Source: an uncultured Chlorobiaceae bacterium (GTDB lineage Bacteria; Bacteroidota; Chlorobiia; Chlorobiales; Chlorobiaceae). Taken from it: DNA of 64,000 nucleotides. The notes under the pieces were generated by a model. The model saw nothing but the letters and a program-made list of their open reading frames with translations. It ran no database searches and was not told where the DNA came from. Made by a program: the position numbers and the translations under genes. The stretch spans positions 1 through 64,000 of the forward strand of contig CAIMPI010000021.1 in NCBI GenBank assembly GCA_903843305.1. The letters run 5' to 3'. Positions 15,781 through 24,720 of this stretch are shown here, in pieces. Numbering within the stretch: position 1 is the stretch's first letter; each line of letters begins with the position of its first letter.

Positions 15781-17859
15781 ATGGACGATAATATAACGGC
15801 TGCATTTATCAAAAAGGCAACGAGGATTGAGGAGTATAAACAGGTTTTTAGCAAAGTGATAGTGGAAAGCATCCCCGGCTCTTTTTCTATTAATGATGCT
15901 AACGGGCGACTTGTTTGGTGGAACGCTTATCACCGCGATGAAATTTTAGGGAAACCGGAAGATGAGATGCTTTTTATCAATGCTATAGAGGTCTTTCATC
16001 CAGATGATAAAGTTTACGCATTAGAAGCAATGCTGAACATTTTGAATTTAGGTATTGAAGTAACTTCCGAAGGAAGAGTATTGCTTCGTGGTGGACCGAA
16101 ATTCCAGTGGAAGATGATAACGGGCCGCAGGATAATTATTGATGGCAACCCCTTTGTTATAGCCATCGGCATGGACATCACTGAGCGTAAACGATTTGAA
16201 GCCATTTCGGCATTTCGTTTACGCATGCTTAATATGGTGGAGTCACATTCTGTTGAAGAGTTGCTGAGAGCTACACTCGACGAGGCAGAACTGCAGACAG
16301 AAAGCACAATTGGCTTATGCCACTTTGTTGCCGACGATCAGACAGCACCATCATTGAGTGTCTTGTCCACAAGCATGCAAGTCAAGATGCAAAAGAGCGA
16401 AAGCAACTTATCATGTCTCAGATTATATGAAGATGAGATGTGTGGAGTGCTAAGGGATCATGGTAGTATAGTTTACAATAATTGTTCTTCATCAACAAAT
16501 CGAAAGGATATGTCTGAATCCAATTCCGACATGAAGCGAAGTATTTGTATTCCATTACTGGGAGGGGCAAGGATTACCGCAATTCTTTGTGTTGGAGATA
16601 AACAGTACGATTATGATGAGGGTGATTTGAAGATAGTTAGCGACCTTGCGAATCTTGCTTGGGATATGATTGCGCGTAAGCATGTAAAGCAGTCAGAGCA
16701 AAAAATGCAGGAAGTCTTTTTGCAGGCACAGAAGATGGAACTGGTAGGTCAGCTTGCTGGAGGTATAGCCCACGATTTCAATAATCTGTTAGGGATAATC
16801 CTTGGCAATGTTAAAATGGCTATTTCCGTGCAGGGGATTAACGAATCAGTGCAAAAAAATCTTAAGGTCATTCTCAAAGCAGCAGAACATTCTGCCGGTC
16901 TGACCCGTCAACTCCTTGCATTTTCTCAAACACAGTCTGTAATGCCCATCATTCTTGAGTTGAACACTATGGTTGAAAAAATGCTTCCTGTTTTGAGGCG
17001 AATGATGGGCAAGAATATTTCTTTAGAATGGATACCAGAACCTTATCGAACATCGATAAAGATTGATCCAGCTCAAATAGACCTGATTCTTGGCAACCTT
17101 TGTGTCAACTCATGCGATGCAATAACAGGATTTGGCAATATTATCATTAAAACCGATCGAGTTCATGTTGATAAAGCAGAATGCATTGATGGTCATCCTT
17201 GCAAAAAACCAGGCGATTATGTTACGCTTGCCGTAACCGATAACGGTTGTGGTATTGAAAAAAAGGATTTTCCGCATATTTTCGAACCATTTTTTACCAC
17301 CAAGGGAGTAGGGAATGGCACAGGCATGGGACTTTCCACAATCTATGGTATTGTCAAACAGAACAATGCCAGCATTGAATGCCGAAGTGAACGTGGTAAG
17401 GGTACCGCAATGAAAATATATTTTCCTCGGCACACAGCTTATGAAGGAACTGAAAAGTCCAATAAAACTTATCCCTCAACCATTCATCGTAATAAAACGA
17501 TATTACTTGTTGGGGATGAACCTGATATCCTGAATATCAGCAAGTTTATGCTTGAAAATAATGGCTATACAGTACTAAATGCTACTAAGCCCAGTGATGC
17601 TCTTCATATTGCTGGTGAACACAAGGGTCTAATTAATTTACTCCTGACTGATGTTGTTTTGCCAGAGATGAATGGTTGTGATTTGTCAAAAAAAATTCAG
17701 TCAATGAATCCGAATCTTTATACCTTGTTTATGTCAAGTTACACCGCAGACTTTATTCCTGGCCATGGATTACTTAATCAGAGCATAAATTTTATTCAGA
17801 AACCATTCACCATCAGTACCCTCCTTTTGTCTCTGCAGAAGATCTTTGAGTCTCAATAA
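15781..17859 (+). CDS. PAS-GAF hybrid sensor histidine kinase with receiver domain
   Basis: No transmembrane segments are visible, so the kinase is probably cytoplasmic. The order is PAS (about 20-140, SIPGSFSINDANGRLVWWN), GAF (about 160-300), HisKA with the phospho-acceptor in GGIAHDFNNLLG (His near residue 331), HATPase (VTDNGCGIEKKDF, FEPFFTTKG, GTGMGLSTIYGIV), and a C-terminal receiver with Asp near 624 in LLLTDVVLPEMNG and Lys in FIQKPF. The receiver acidic pocket reads LLVGDEPD, with Gly where an acidic residue is usual. The ATG at 15781 is preferred over a TTG at 15751. No response-regulator gene is adjacent, so the output is unknown. Confidence 0.9.
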   Translation: MDDNITAAFIKKATRIEEYKQVFSKVIVESIPGSFSINDANGRLVWWNAYHRDEILGKPEDEMLFINAIEVFHPDDKVYALEAMLNILNLGIEVTSEGRVLLRGGPKFQWKMITGRRIIIDGNPFVIAIGMDITERKRFEAISAFRLRMLNMVESHSVEELLRATLDEAELQTESTIGLCHFVADDQTAPSLSVLSTSMQVKMQKSESNLSCLRLYEDEMCGVLRDHGSIVYNNCSSSTNRKDMSESNSDMKRSICIPLLGGARITAILCVGDKQYDYDEGDLKIVSDLANLAWDMIARKHVKQSEQKMQEVFLQAQKMELVGQLAGGIAHDFNNLLGIILGNVKMAISVQGINESVQKNLKVILKAAEHSAGLTRQLLAFSQTQSVMPIILELNTMVEKMLPVLRRMMGKNISLEWIPEPYRTSIKIDPAQIDLILGNLCVNSCDAITGFGNIIIKTDRVHVDKAECIDGHPCKKPGDYVTLAVTDNGCGIEKKDFPHIFEPFFTTKGVGNGTGMGLSTIYGIVKQNNASIECRSERGKGTAMKIYFPRHTAYEGTEKSNKTYPSTIHRNKTILLVGDEPDILNISKFMLENNGYTVLNATKPSDALHIAGEHKGLINLLLTDVVLPEMNGCDLSKKIQSMNPNLYTLFMSSYTADFIPGHGLLNQSINFIQKPFTISTLLLSLQKIFESQ

Positions 17860-17894
17860 TTTTACAGTAGAGGAACCAATTCTTTGCGTACAAA

Positions 17895-18545
17895 TCAGGA
17901 CGGCTTGGTTATGTCGTTGGTCGTTTGCTGTTCTGGTAAGAGATCAGGCAATTTGTCTGTCGAAAAGTCAAGTAAGCGCACTGCTCCGGCAAATCGTTTT
18001 TCGTAATAATTGAGTTTAAGTTTGTCTTCGGTAATTCCTTTTGAGAGGGAGGAATGAACAAATGTATCGTTACCAATAAAGATACCGACATGGTTAATAC
18101 GCCGTCCCCTTGTCTGAAAAAATACAAGATCACCAGGTTGGAGGTCATTCTTGCTAACTTTATTGCCTATGGCCGACATCTCTCTTGAAGATCGGGGAAG
18201 GTGCATATTGAATACCTTATCATACATGAAACGCACAAAACCGGAGCAGTCAAAACCCGCAGGACTCTCACCGCCAAACCGATATCGTGTTCCAAAATAT
18301 TGACTAACATTAACAAAAAAGCTTTGCATGGAGAAGGTCGAGTAGGGAGACACAGCAACCGGATTTTCCTGTTTCTTTACAGTGTTTTCGGATGATAAAT
18401 CACAAAGCGCGACGGTTGGTTGAACCAGTTGAAAAAAAACTACCGACAAACATAGGATACTAGTACTATGAAAACGGAAGATTTTTTTTTGCATAAGGCT
18501 CATGCAGGCAGATGAAACAAATGTTTTCTGACAGGGCATAGGCAT
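17895..18545 (-). CDS. NlpC/P60 cell-wall hydrolase
   Basis: This exported peptidase is expected to cleave peptidoglycan stem peptides. The hydrophobic N-terminal segment (STSILCLSVVFFQLVQPTVA) is a signal peptide, possibly from an internal start at 18503 or 18494 because the first 15 residues are unlike a signal. The catalytic domain shows the Cys in PAGFDCSGFVRFMYD, DLQPGDLVFFQTRG, the His in INHVGIFIGND, and FVHSS. There is no SH3b targeting domain. It is convergent with the histidine kinase and divergent from the SDR gene. The size of 216 residues is normal for a minimal member. Confidence 0.9.
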   Translation of the reverse strand: MPMPCQKTFVSSACMSLMQKKIFRFHSTSILCLSVVFFQLVQPTVALCDLSSENTVKKQENPVAVSPYSTFSMQSFFVNVSQYFGTRYRFGGESPAGFDCSGFVRFMYDKVFNMHLPRSSREMSAIGNKVSKNDLQPGDLVFFQTRGRRINHVGIFIGNDTFVHSSLSKGITEDKLKLNYYEKRFAGAVRLLDFSTDKLPDLLPEQQTTNDITKPS

Positions 18546-18721
18546 GTTTTTTTAAGGGGGTTCAAGACTTCACCACTTTTTAATTTAATAAGATAACAGG
18601 AAATATCCCAATATTGTCTTTTAAAAAAAACAGATATATCGTGTCGTACTCATTCTTTTACTGATCAGATTCAGCCATTACATCATCATTATTTCATTAC
18701 AACTTATTATAAAAAAAGAAC

Positions 18722-19552
18722 ATGTTGAAAAAGAAGAAGATTGCGCTTTCTCTTGGAGTTGTTATTACAGGGGGAAGCAAAGGATTGGGCTATGCTCTTG
18801 CTTCAGCGTTTCTTTCAAACGGTGACCGTGTGGTCATTTGTAGCAGAAATTTGCAACGTCTGGAAGATGCATTATATACTCTTCGCTTGGCTGTGCCAGA
18901 GGGAAAGATTTATGGTATCGTGTGCGATGTGGGCGATCTTTCAAGTGCAAGGATACTTGCCGATTTTGCTGTATCCCGGCTTGGGAGAGTGGATCGTTGG
19001 ATTAACAATGCTGGTACTGCTGGACAATTGAAAAGACCATTATGGGAACTTTATCCTGAAGATATTCTTGAAACTTGCACGACAAATCTTTCTGGTACCA
19101 TAATGATGTGTGCCGAAGCCATCAGAGTGATGGAACGCCAGCCATCCTCTATAAAGCCGCGTTATCATATTTTCAACATGGGGTTTTCATTCATAGGCGC
19201 TGCATTATCTCGTTCAGCGGTGCCGCACAAGGCATCAAAAAGAGGGGTGGCGGAATTGACAAATTTTTTATATCGAGAATTGAAAGTATCTGGAATAACC
19301 AGCATCGGTGTTCATGAACTGAGTCCCGGTCTTGTGCATACAGGACTGCTGCTTCAGGATGCTTCGGAAGAAGCAAAAAGACTTTTCGAATTAATAGCAG
19401 AAAACCCTGAAACGGTCTCATCTGTTTTGGTGCCAAAAATTCGATCGATTACCGGTAGCAACACTCGCATAAGGTATCAACCGCTGGTCGTGATGTTTTT
19501 CAGAATAGCGAAAAGGTATTTCCCATTTTTTTGTGAAAAAAAAGCACTATAA
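18722..19552 (+). CDS. Short-chain dehydrogenase resembling chlorophyll b reductase (NOL/NYC1-like)
   Basis: This is a classical SDR with ITGGSKGLGYALA (cofactor loop), WINNAGT and a catalytic Ser at about residue 156. The stretch HIFNMG, KASKRGVAELT, VHELSPGLVHTGLLL and LVPKIRSI parallels the plant NOL/NYC1 chlorophyll b reductases, which reduce the C7-formyl group. The usual YxxxK is HKASK here (His near 169, Lys near 173), so the catalytic tyrosine is replaced. In a green sulfur bacterium a role in C7-formyl bacteriochlorophyll chemistry is an attractive inference, but no pigment gene lies beside it. An unrelated SDR substrate is possible. Confidence 0.7.
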   Translation: MLKKKKIALSLGVVITGGSKGLGYALASAFLSNGDRVVICSRNLQRLEDALYTLRLAVPEGKIYGIVCDVGDLSSARILADFAVSRLGRVDRWINNAGTAGQLKRPLWELYPEDILETCTTNLSGTIMMCAEAIRVMERQPSSIKPRYHIFNMGFSFIGAALSRSAVPHKASKRGVAELTNFLYRELKVSGITSIGVHELSPGLVHTGLLLQDASEEAKRLFELIAENPETVSSVLVPKIRSITGSNTRIRYQPLVVMFFRIAKRYFPFFCEKKAL

Positions 19553-19754
19553 GAAGCAGAGTGGCTTTTTTCTTACTATTACTGATGAGTAATGGTTCAA
19601 GAGCTTGATTTATAAAATACCGTTATATTTCGCTTTTATTGTTAATGATGTTTTTAATTAGAAATATTTTTTCCTAAATTGCGACCTAAAAATAAAGTTG
19701 TGTTGATCAATAAAGTTCGTAAAGGTTTCAAATAACCTGTTGTGTAATAAATCT

Positions 19755-20798
19755 ATGAAGCACGGCCTCCCGGTGTTTTTGTTTTTTTTGTTTATTCTTG
19801 TCGGCTGTTCCAGTCAAAACGAAAATAAATCAGGGAGAGGACCATTGCGGGATGGTAAATTACAAATTGGTCTGGTTTTTGACGTTGGTGGTAGAGGTGA
19901 TAAATCATTCAATGATTCTGCCTATAACGGCCTTGAAATTGCAAAAAAGAAGTATGGCACCAATTTTCTCTTTGTTGAGCCACAAGGGGAAGGAGCTGAT
20001 CGTGAGGCGGCTTTGCGCCAGATGGCAACAGATCCTGATATAGGTCTTGTTATTGGCGTTGGCCTGCTTTTCAGTGAAGATATTACAAAGATTGCTGCTG
20101 AATTTCCTGATAAAAAATTTGTTTGCATCGATTATATCAGCCAGCCAAACGTTCTTATACCTCAAAATCTTCAGGGAATTGTTTTTGAAGAGCAGAAAGG
20201 CTCTTACCTTGCGGGAGCTTTGGCAGGAATGATGACTAAAACAAAAACGGTTGGTTTTATCGGAGGGATGGAATCAAGCGTAATTAAAAAATTTGAGACC
20301 GGTTTTAACAAAGGAGTTCGCTCAGTAAATCCCGATATCAGAGTGATTTCAGGTTATATTGGAATGACCGGTTCTGCATTTGCCAATCCAGCTAAAGGCA
20401 AGGAGCTGGCGCTTGGTCAGTATGCCAAGGGAGCTGATATTATCTACCAAGCTGCTGGAGCAAGTGGTCTTGGTGTTATTGAAGCTGCAAGGGAGAGTAA
20501 AGCGTTTGTTATCTGTACTGATCGGGATCAGGAATCTGAAGCGCCGGGATTCGTTCTCTCCAGTATGACCAAGGCTGTCGATCGGGCAGTTCTGAAAACC
20601 GTTGAAAATTTGCTTAATGGAAGTTTCAAGGGAGGCGGAGTTTCGGTCTTTGGTCTTGCTGATCGCTATACGGACTATGTTTACAATGCAAAAAACGCAT
20701 CATTGATCAGCAAGAAAAACCATGATCAGCTTGAAGATATCCGTAATAAAATAGTATCAGGGGAAATTGTTGTCGATGAGACCGCCGTCGTACAATGA
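19755..20798 (+). CDS. BMP/PnrA-family substrate-binding lipoprotein
   Basis: The signal peptide ends in the lipobox ILVGCSSQ, so the protein is a lipoprotein. The BMP domain is clear: LQIGLVFDVGGRGDKSFND at the N-terminus, QGIVFEEQKGSYLAGALAGMMT, VGFIGGMESSVIKKFETGF and GADIIYQAAGASGLG. Characterised BMP proteins bind purine nucleosides and feed ABC importers of the PnrA/RfuA/BmpA class. The ATG at 19755 is preferred over a TTG at 19740. No permease or ATPase gene is adjacent, so its transporter must be elsewhere or it acts alone. Confidence 0.9.
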   Translation: MKHGLPVFLFFLFILVGCSSQNENKSGRGPLRDGKLQIGLVFDVGGRGDKSFNDSAYNGLEIAKKKYGTNFLFVEPQGEGADREAALRQMATDPDIGLVIGVGLLFSEDITKIAAEFPDKKFVCIDYISQPNVLIPQNLQGIVFEEQKGSYLAGALAGMMTKTKTVGFIGGMESSVIKKFETGFNKGVRSVNPDIRVISGYIGMTGSAFANPAKGKELALGQYAKGADIIYQAAGASGLGVIEAARESKAFVICTDRDQESEAPGFVLSSMTKAVDRAVLKTVENLLNGSFKGGGVSVFGLADRYTDYVYNAKNASLISKKNHDQLEDIRNKIVSGEIVVDETAVVQ

Positions 20799-20888
20799 TG
20801 GTTACAGTACCTGGAAGTAACCACTGGTGGTCTTTTTGGTGAGCGGAAATAGAAGAATTGTTAAAATTGATTGAAAGAAACAATACTG

Positions 20889-21884
20889 GTGAATAAAAAA
20901 ATACTTGTAACAGGAGCGACTGGTTTTATTGGTTCAAGTCTTGTAAAAAAACTTGCTTCAACTGATGATGAAATATTTATTCTTGTCCGTAAAAGTTCTG
21001 ATTTAACCTCTCTTACAAATGTTCTTCCCAAGGTTCATCTTGTTTATGGGGATATTACTGACCGGGCTTCGCTTGATGCAGCACTCCAAGGGATTGATCT
21101 GGTTTATCACTCTGCAGGACTTACCTATATGGGAGATAAAAAAAATGCACTTCTCTATAAAATCAATGTTGATGGCACTCGTAATATTTTACAGGCGTCT
21201 GCCGCTGCAGGAGTTAAAAGGGTTGTGCACGTCAGTTCCATAACGGCGGTCGGCATTGCCTTCGATAAAAAACCTGTGGATGAATCCGTTATCTGGAATT
21301 TCAATGCGATCAGCCTTGAATATGCGAGAACGAAACATTTATCTGAAATTGAGGTTGCCGCAGCTATAAAAAAAGGGCTGGACTGTGTTATCGTAAATCC
21401 CGCTTTTGTTTTTGGGGCAGGAGACATTAATTTCAATGCCGGCAGGATTATCAAGGATATCTACAATAAAAGGCTTCCATTTTATCCACTTGGAGGTATT
21501 TGTGTGGTCGATGTCGAAATTGTTGCTGATACCATCATGACTGCAATGGAAAAAGGAAAAACAGGGGAGCGCTACATTATCGGTGGTGAAAATGTCTCTT
21601 ACAAGCAACTTGCCGATACTATCTCACGGATTACAGGAGCTCCGAAAGTGTACCTACCCCTTCCTTTCTGGATGGCAAAAATTCTGAAATTAGTTCTTGA
21701 TCTTTACAAGAACAAGAACCGTATATCGAAACTTTTCAACATGTCAATGTTCAGGGTTGCGTCACATTTTCTCTATTTTGATTCTTCGAAGGCAATCCGT
21801 GAACTGAACATGCGGTATGAACCACATGAACACAGTATCAGGAATGCCTATGAGTGGTATCGCGACCGTAAAATGCTTAACTAA
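20889..21884 (+). CDS. NAD-dependent epimerase/dehydratase (extended SDR)
   Basis: This extended SDR starts with a Rossmann motif KKILVTGATGFIGSSLVKKL and carries GDITDRASLDAAL, KINVDGTRNILQA, VHVSSITAVG and the catalytic YARTK, followed by IVNPAFVFGAGD. The pattern is closest to the dihydroflavonol-4-reductase/HpnA-like group, whose members act on nucleotide sugars or other ketones and alcohols. The GTG at 20889 is preferred over a TTG at 20871 because a GAAAG stretch precedes it and the Rossmann strand follows. It stands alone, convergent with a methyltransferase. Substrate unknown. Confidence 0.85.
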   Translation: MNKKILVTGATGFIGSSLVKKLASTDDEIFILVRKSSDLTSLTNVLPKVHLVYGDITDRASLDAALQGIDLVYHSAGLTYMGDKKNALLYKINVDGTRNILQASAAAGVKRVVHVSSITAVGIAFDKKPVDESVIWNFNAISLEYARTKHLSEIEVAAAIKKGLDCVIVNPAFVFGAGDINFNAGRIIKDIYNKRLPFYPLGGICVVDVEIVADTIMTAMEKGKTGERYIIGGENVSYKQLADTISRITGAPKVYLPLPFWMAKILKLVLDLYKNKNRISKLFNMSMFRVASHFLYFDSSKAIRELNMRYEPHEHSIRNAYEWYRDRKMLN

Positions 21885-21895
21885 TGCGCCGTATT

Positions 21896-22753
21896 TCATC
21901 CTTTTCGGCTAAAAATTATCATTCGTGGCGAATCGTTTTCCCTGAAAGATTCACCTTGATAACTTCCGACAATATCTACTACGATAAATCCCTCTTTCTT
22001 AAGCATGGCTCGAATCTCCTCCTCCTTGTAAAGCCGAACTGATTCGCTGAAGATGACAGTTTCGCCAAAAGGTGGGGTGATGCTTATTTTTTTGGTAATC
22101 CTGTCACCATTAAATGCACGTTCCTCCACAACACAAAGCTCTCCTACGCTTCGTCGGGATTGAGGAACCAGATGTTGGGCAAGATATAGAGGATTAAGCA
22201 GATCAAGCACATACCAGCCATTATCTTGTAGCAACCCGTAAGCATTTTTGATTACTAGTTGGTCGTCTTTTTTCAAGTCAAAATAGCCAAAACTGGTAAA
22301 AAGCTGAATCACAAGATCATAAAGAGCATTTGCAGGTATAAGCCTCATGTCACAGCAGGAAAGTTTGAGCGGCAAATGACTATTAAGCGCAGCTTTCATA
22401 GCCTCTTCAAGCAGATATGGTGAAAGGTCGTTGCCTGTGACAACATAACCGAGTCGGGCGAGTTCGAGGGCATGTCGGCCAGCTCCACAGGCCATATCAA
22501 GTACCGACAGGGACGCTGGCTCTTTCAGGTCAAAGCCTGTTTTTGACAGGATGGTATGAATACAGCTTGCAGCTTCATTATTGTCCCTGTGGCTGTATAC
22601 TTCAAGGTAAAGCGGATGGTTAAACCACTCTTCAAACCAATGAAGTGATGGTTTCTGTTTTGAAGAATGGGGAGTTTCTGGCATTTCTGCTTGAAGAAAA
22701 AGGCGGTGAGAAAACGGGGAAGCTTCAGGGCAGACTGTGATGCCCTGAGGCAA
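21896..22753 (-). CDS. Class I SAM-dependent methyltransferase
   Basis: The SAM-binding motif I is SVLDMACGAGRHALELARLG, with NDLSPYLLEEA as motif II and DLVIQLFTSFGYF as motif IV. A C-terminal extension contains RLYKEEEIRAMLKKEGF, typical of a family of small-molecule methyltransferases with a beta-rich insert. The N-terminus is poorly defined: an in-frame ATG at 22684 (MPETPHSSK) would remove 23 atypical residues. The substrate cannot be read from the sequence. It is followed upstream by a small conserved-looking gene on the same strand, 12 bases away. Confidence 0.82.
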   Translation of the reverse strand: MPQGITVCPEASPFSHRLFLQAEMPETPHSSKQKPSLHWFEEWFNHPLYLEVYSHRDNNEAASCIHTILSKTGFDLKEPASLSVLDMACGAGRHALELARLGYVVTGNDLSPYLLEEAMKAALNSHLPLKLSCCDMRLIPANALYDLVIQLFTSFGYFDLKKDDQLVIKNAYGLLQDNGWYVLDLLNPLYLAQHLVPQSRRSVGELCVVEERAFNGDRITKKISITPPFGETVIFSESVRLYKEEEIRAMLKKEGFIVVDIVGSYQGESFRENDSPRMIIFSRKG

Positions 22754-22765
22754 TATCCTGTATAA

Positions 22766-22960
22766 TTATTTTGCGTAATCAGTGATTGCTTTTGCAAGAA
22801 TTACTTGATCATTTTCCCCGTTCGGAATCCGGACATTTTTTTCTACGAACTTCCAAGCATTAGTTTTTTCCGATTTCACGGAAAAAATGAGTTTGGCACA
22901 CTTGAAATCACTGGTACCAGTTTTTTTGCCTTTATCTGCAAATGATTGTTTCTTTGCCAT
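22766..22960 (-). CDS. Small basic protein of unknown function
   Basis: This 64-residue Lys-rich protein begins MAKKQSFADKGKKTG and contains KLIFSVKSEKTNAWKFVEK and a C-terminal DQVILAKAITDYAK. It has no membrane segment and no cysteine pair. The style recalls small ribosome-associated basic proteins, but no family was recognised. It probably shares a transcript with the downstream methyltransferase gene (12-base gap). No function is proposed. Confidence 0.65.
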   Translation of the reverse strand: MAKKQSFADKGKKTGTSDFKCAKLIFSVKSEKTNAWKFVEKNVRIPNGENDQVILAKAITDYAK

Positions 22961-23079
22961 GACTCGTAAAGTAGTTCTTTAAGTTAAGACGCTATGCTAT
23001 TGTTTTTTTACTCAAAATGAATGCAAAGCTAATAAAAATATTACCGATAACCAAGTATTCTCCAGAATGAATTTCTTCT

Positions 23080-24408
23080 TTACAGGTTTCCTGATTCAAC
23101 AAATTTTCCTTTATGGAAAATTCCTCGTGCTTTGCCTTTTAGTGAGCGGTTAAGAAACGGAGTGTTTGATGATTTAGATTTCAGAGATTCTGATGTTATA
23201 TCCCATACCTTATCAGGGTCAATGATAGAAAAATTTGCATGTTCTCCGGGGATAAAGAGAATTGGTTTGAGCTTCATGATTTTTCTGGGATTAATCGAAA
23301 GTAGTTCGATGGCTCGATACATGGTAATCACTTTTTTCTCAACCAATTCGGTAATAGTTAAACCCAAGGCTGTTTCAAGGCCAATAATACCAAAAGCAGT
23401 CTGGTCGGGCGGGCACTCTTTTTCATGCGAGGCATGGGGTGCATGGTCTGTAGCTATGACATCAATTGTTCCGTCTGCAAGGCCTTCAAGTAAAGCTTCA
23501 CGGTTTTCCCTTGATGAAAGTGGCGGCTTCATGATATAGTTTCCCTTTTTTTTGGCAAGGAAAAGGTCCTCATCACATAGTGTGAAATGGTGCGGGGTGA
23601 CTTCGCAGGTAACCTGAAGTCCCTCGTTTTTTGCCTTGCGTACAAGATCAAGTGCTGCTTTTGTACTTATATGGGCGACGTGGTAACGCGGTCGAATGAG
23701 CGGATCATGCAGCTTGTGCTTTTCAAGATAATGCATCAAAAGCAGATCCCTGCTTAGCGTAATTGCTTCGGATACATCAGGGATTCCTTTCAGGCCAAGT
23801 TTGGTCGAAAAAAGTCCTTCATTCATGACTCCACCCATAGTAAGCGATTGCTCTTCACAATGTTGAATAATGAGGAGATCAAAGTTTGACGCGTATTCAA
23901 AGGCAAGCCGCATAATCTGGCTGTTTTGAATGGCTGAACCATCATCCGACACGGCGGTGACTCCATAAGAACTGAACTTTCCATAAGGCGCAAGATGTTC
24001 GCCCTTGCTGTCAACAGTCATTGCCCCAATTACTTCAAGGTCGACAGGAAGCGTTGTTGAATGATGGCGGATATAGGCAACACCAAGTGGACTATCTATA
24101 ACCGGTTTGGTGTTAGGCATGAGAGCAACACCCGTAAAACCACCGGCTGCGGCTGCTTTTGCACCGCTTTCAAGTGTCTCCTTGTACTCTTGGCCTGGTT
24201 CTCTGAAGTGGCAATGCATATCGAAAAGCCCCGGTGCGAGTATCTGTCCCTGAAGGTCAATTACCAAGTCTTCCGGTGATACTACAAGCGTCTGACTGTT
24301 GTAACTCACAGCTTCGATGATTCCGGTAAAGCTCACTTTTATTGTCCCATTGAGATCAAGATCTTCAAGCGGATTGAGAAGGCGAGCGTGCTGAAAAATA
24401 TAGCTCAT
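23080..24408 (-). CDS. pyrC: Dihydroorotase (class I)
   Basis: Dihydroorotase interconverts carbamoyl-aspartate and dihydroorotate in pyrimidine synthesis. The metal site begins with LFDMHCHFREPGQEYKE, and ALMPNTKPVIDS, CEVTPHHFTLCD and VIATDHAPHASHEK supply further ligands and catalytic residues. At 442 residues it has the length of the class I (multifunctional-like) enzymes rather than the shorter E. coli type. It is a single gene on the minus strand, with the next gene divergent. Confidence 0.95.
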   Translation of the reverse strand: MSYIFQHARLLNPLEDLDLNGTIKVSFTGIIEAVSYNSQTLVVSPEDLVIDLQGQILAPGLFDMHCHFREPGQEYKETLESGAKAAAAGGFTGVALMPNTKPVIDSPLGVAYIRHHSTTLPVDLEVIGAMTVDSKGEHLAPYGKFSSYGVTAVSDDGSAIQNSQIMRLAFEYASNFDLLIIQHCEEQSLTMGGVMNEGLFSTKLGLKGIPDVSEAITLSRDLLLMHYLEKHKLHDPLIRPRYHVAHISTKAALDLVRKAKNEGLQVTCEVTPHHFTLCDEDLFLAKKKGNYIMKPPLSSRENREALLEGLADGTIDVIATDHAPHASHEKECPPDQTAFGIIGLETALGLTITELVEKKVITMYRAIELLSINPRKIMKLKPILFIPGEHANFSIIDPDKVWDITSESLKSKSSNTPFLNRSLKGKARGIFHKGKFVESGNL

Positions 24409-24720
24409 TAATGATGTATAATTGTAGATTGTTAAACAATTCGAGCATGTTGACTATGGGTTGCTCGGCAACATAATTTCTGAAGATACGACAAAAAATA
24501 CATAAGCTGGACTGGAGGATGATCTCTGAAGCAGCAGTTCTTCTATCGGCATTTTTTTTAACCTATTATGTTACACAAATCATTCTACGGTGATGTGATT
24601 TGCTCCCCCAAGAAGAAGCTTTTATAGGGGAAAAAAGCTCTAGTTTATTATTTTAATTAATGTGCCAAAGCAATTTCATTAATATCAGACAGGGCAATCA
24701 AGACTATTGCAATATTTTCG
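24409..24720. other. Intergenic region between pyrC and MTHFS gene
   Basis: This 312-base divergent gap contains no recognised gene. A small possible hairpin AGCTTTT (24617-24623) / AAAAGCT (24633-24639), overlapping a CCCCC/GGGG pair, is the only structure noted. It should hold promoters for both flanking genes. 6S RNA often lies beside this type of gene in proteobacteria, but no convincing 6S-like structure was seen. Confidence 0.35.

Noticed and set aside
24409-24720. Possible 6S RNA beside the MTHFS gene
   Set aside because: The gene neighbourhood fits a pattern known from proteobacteria, but no long paired structure with a central bubble could be traced.
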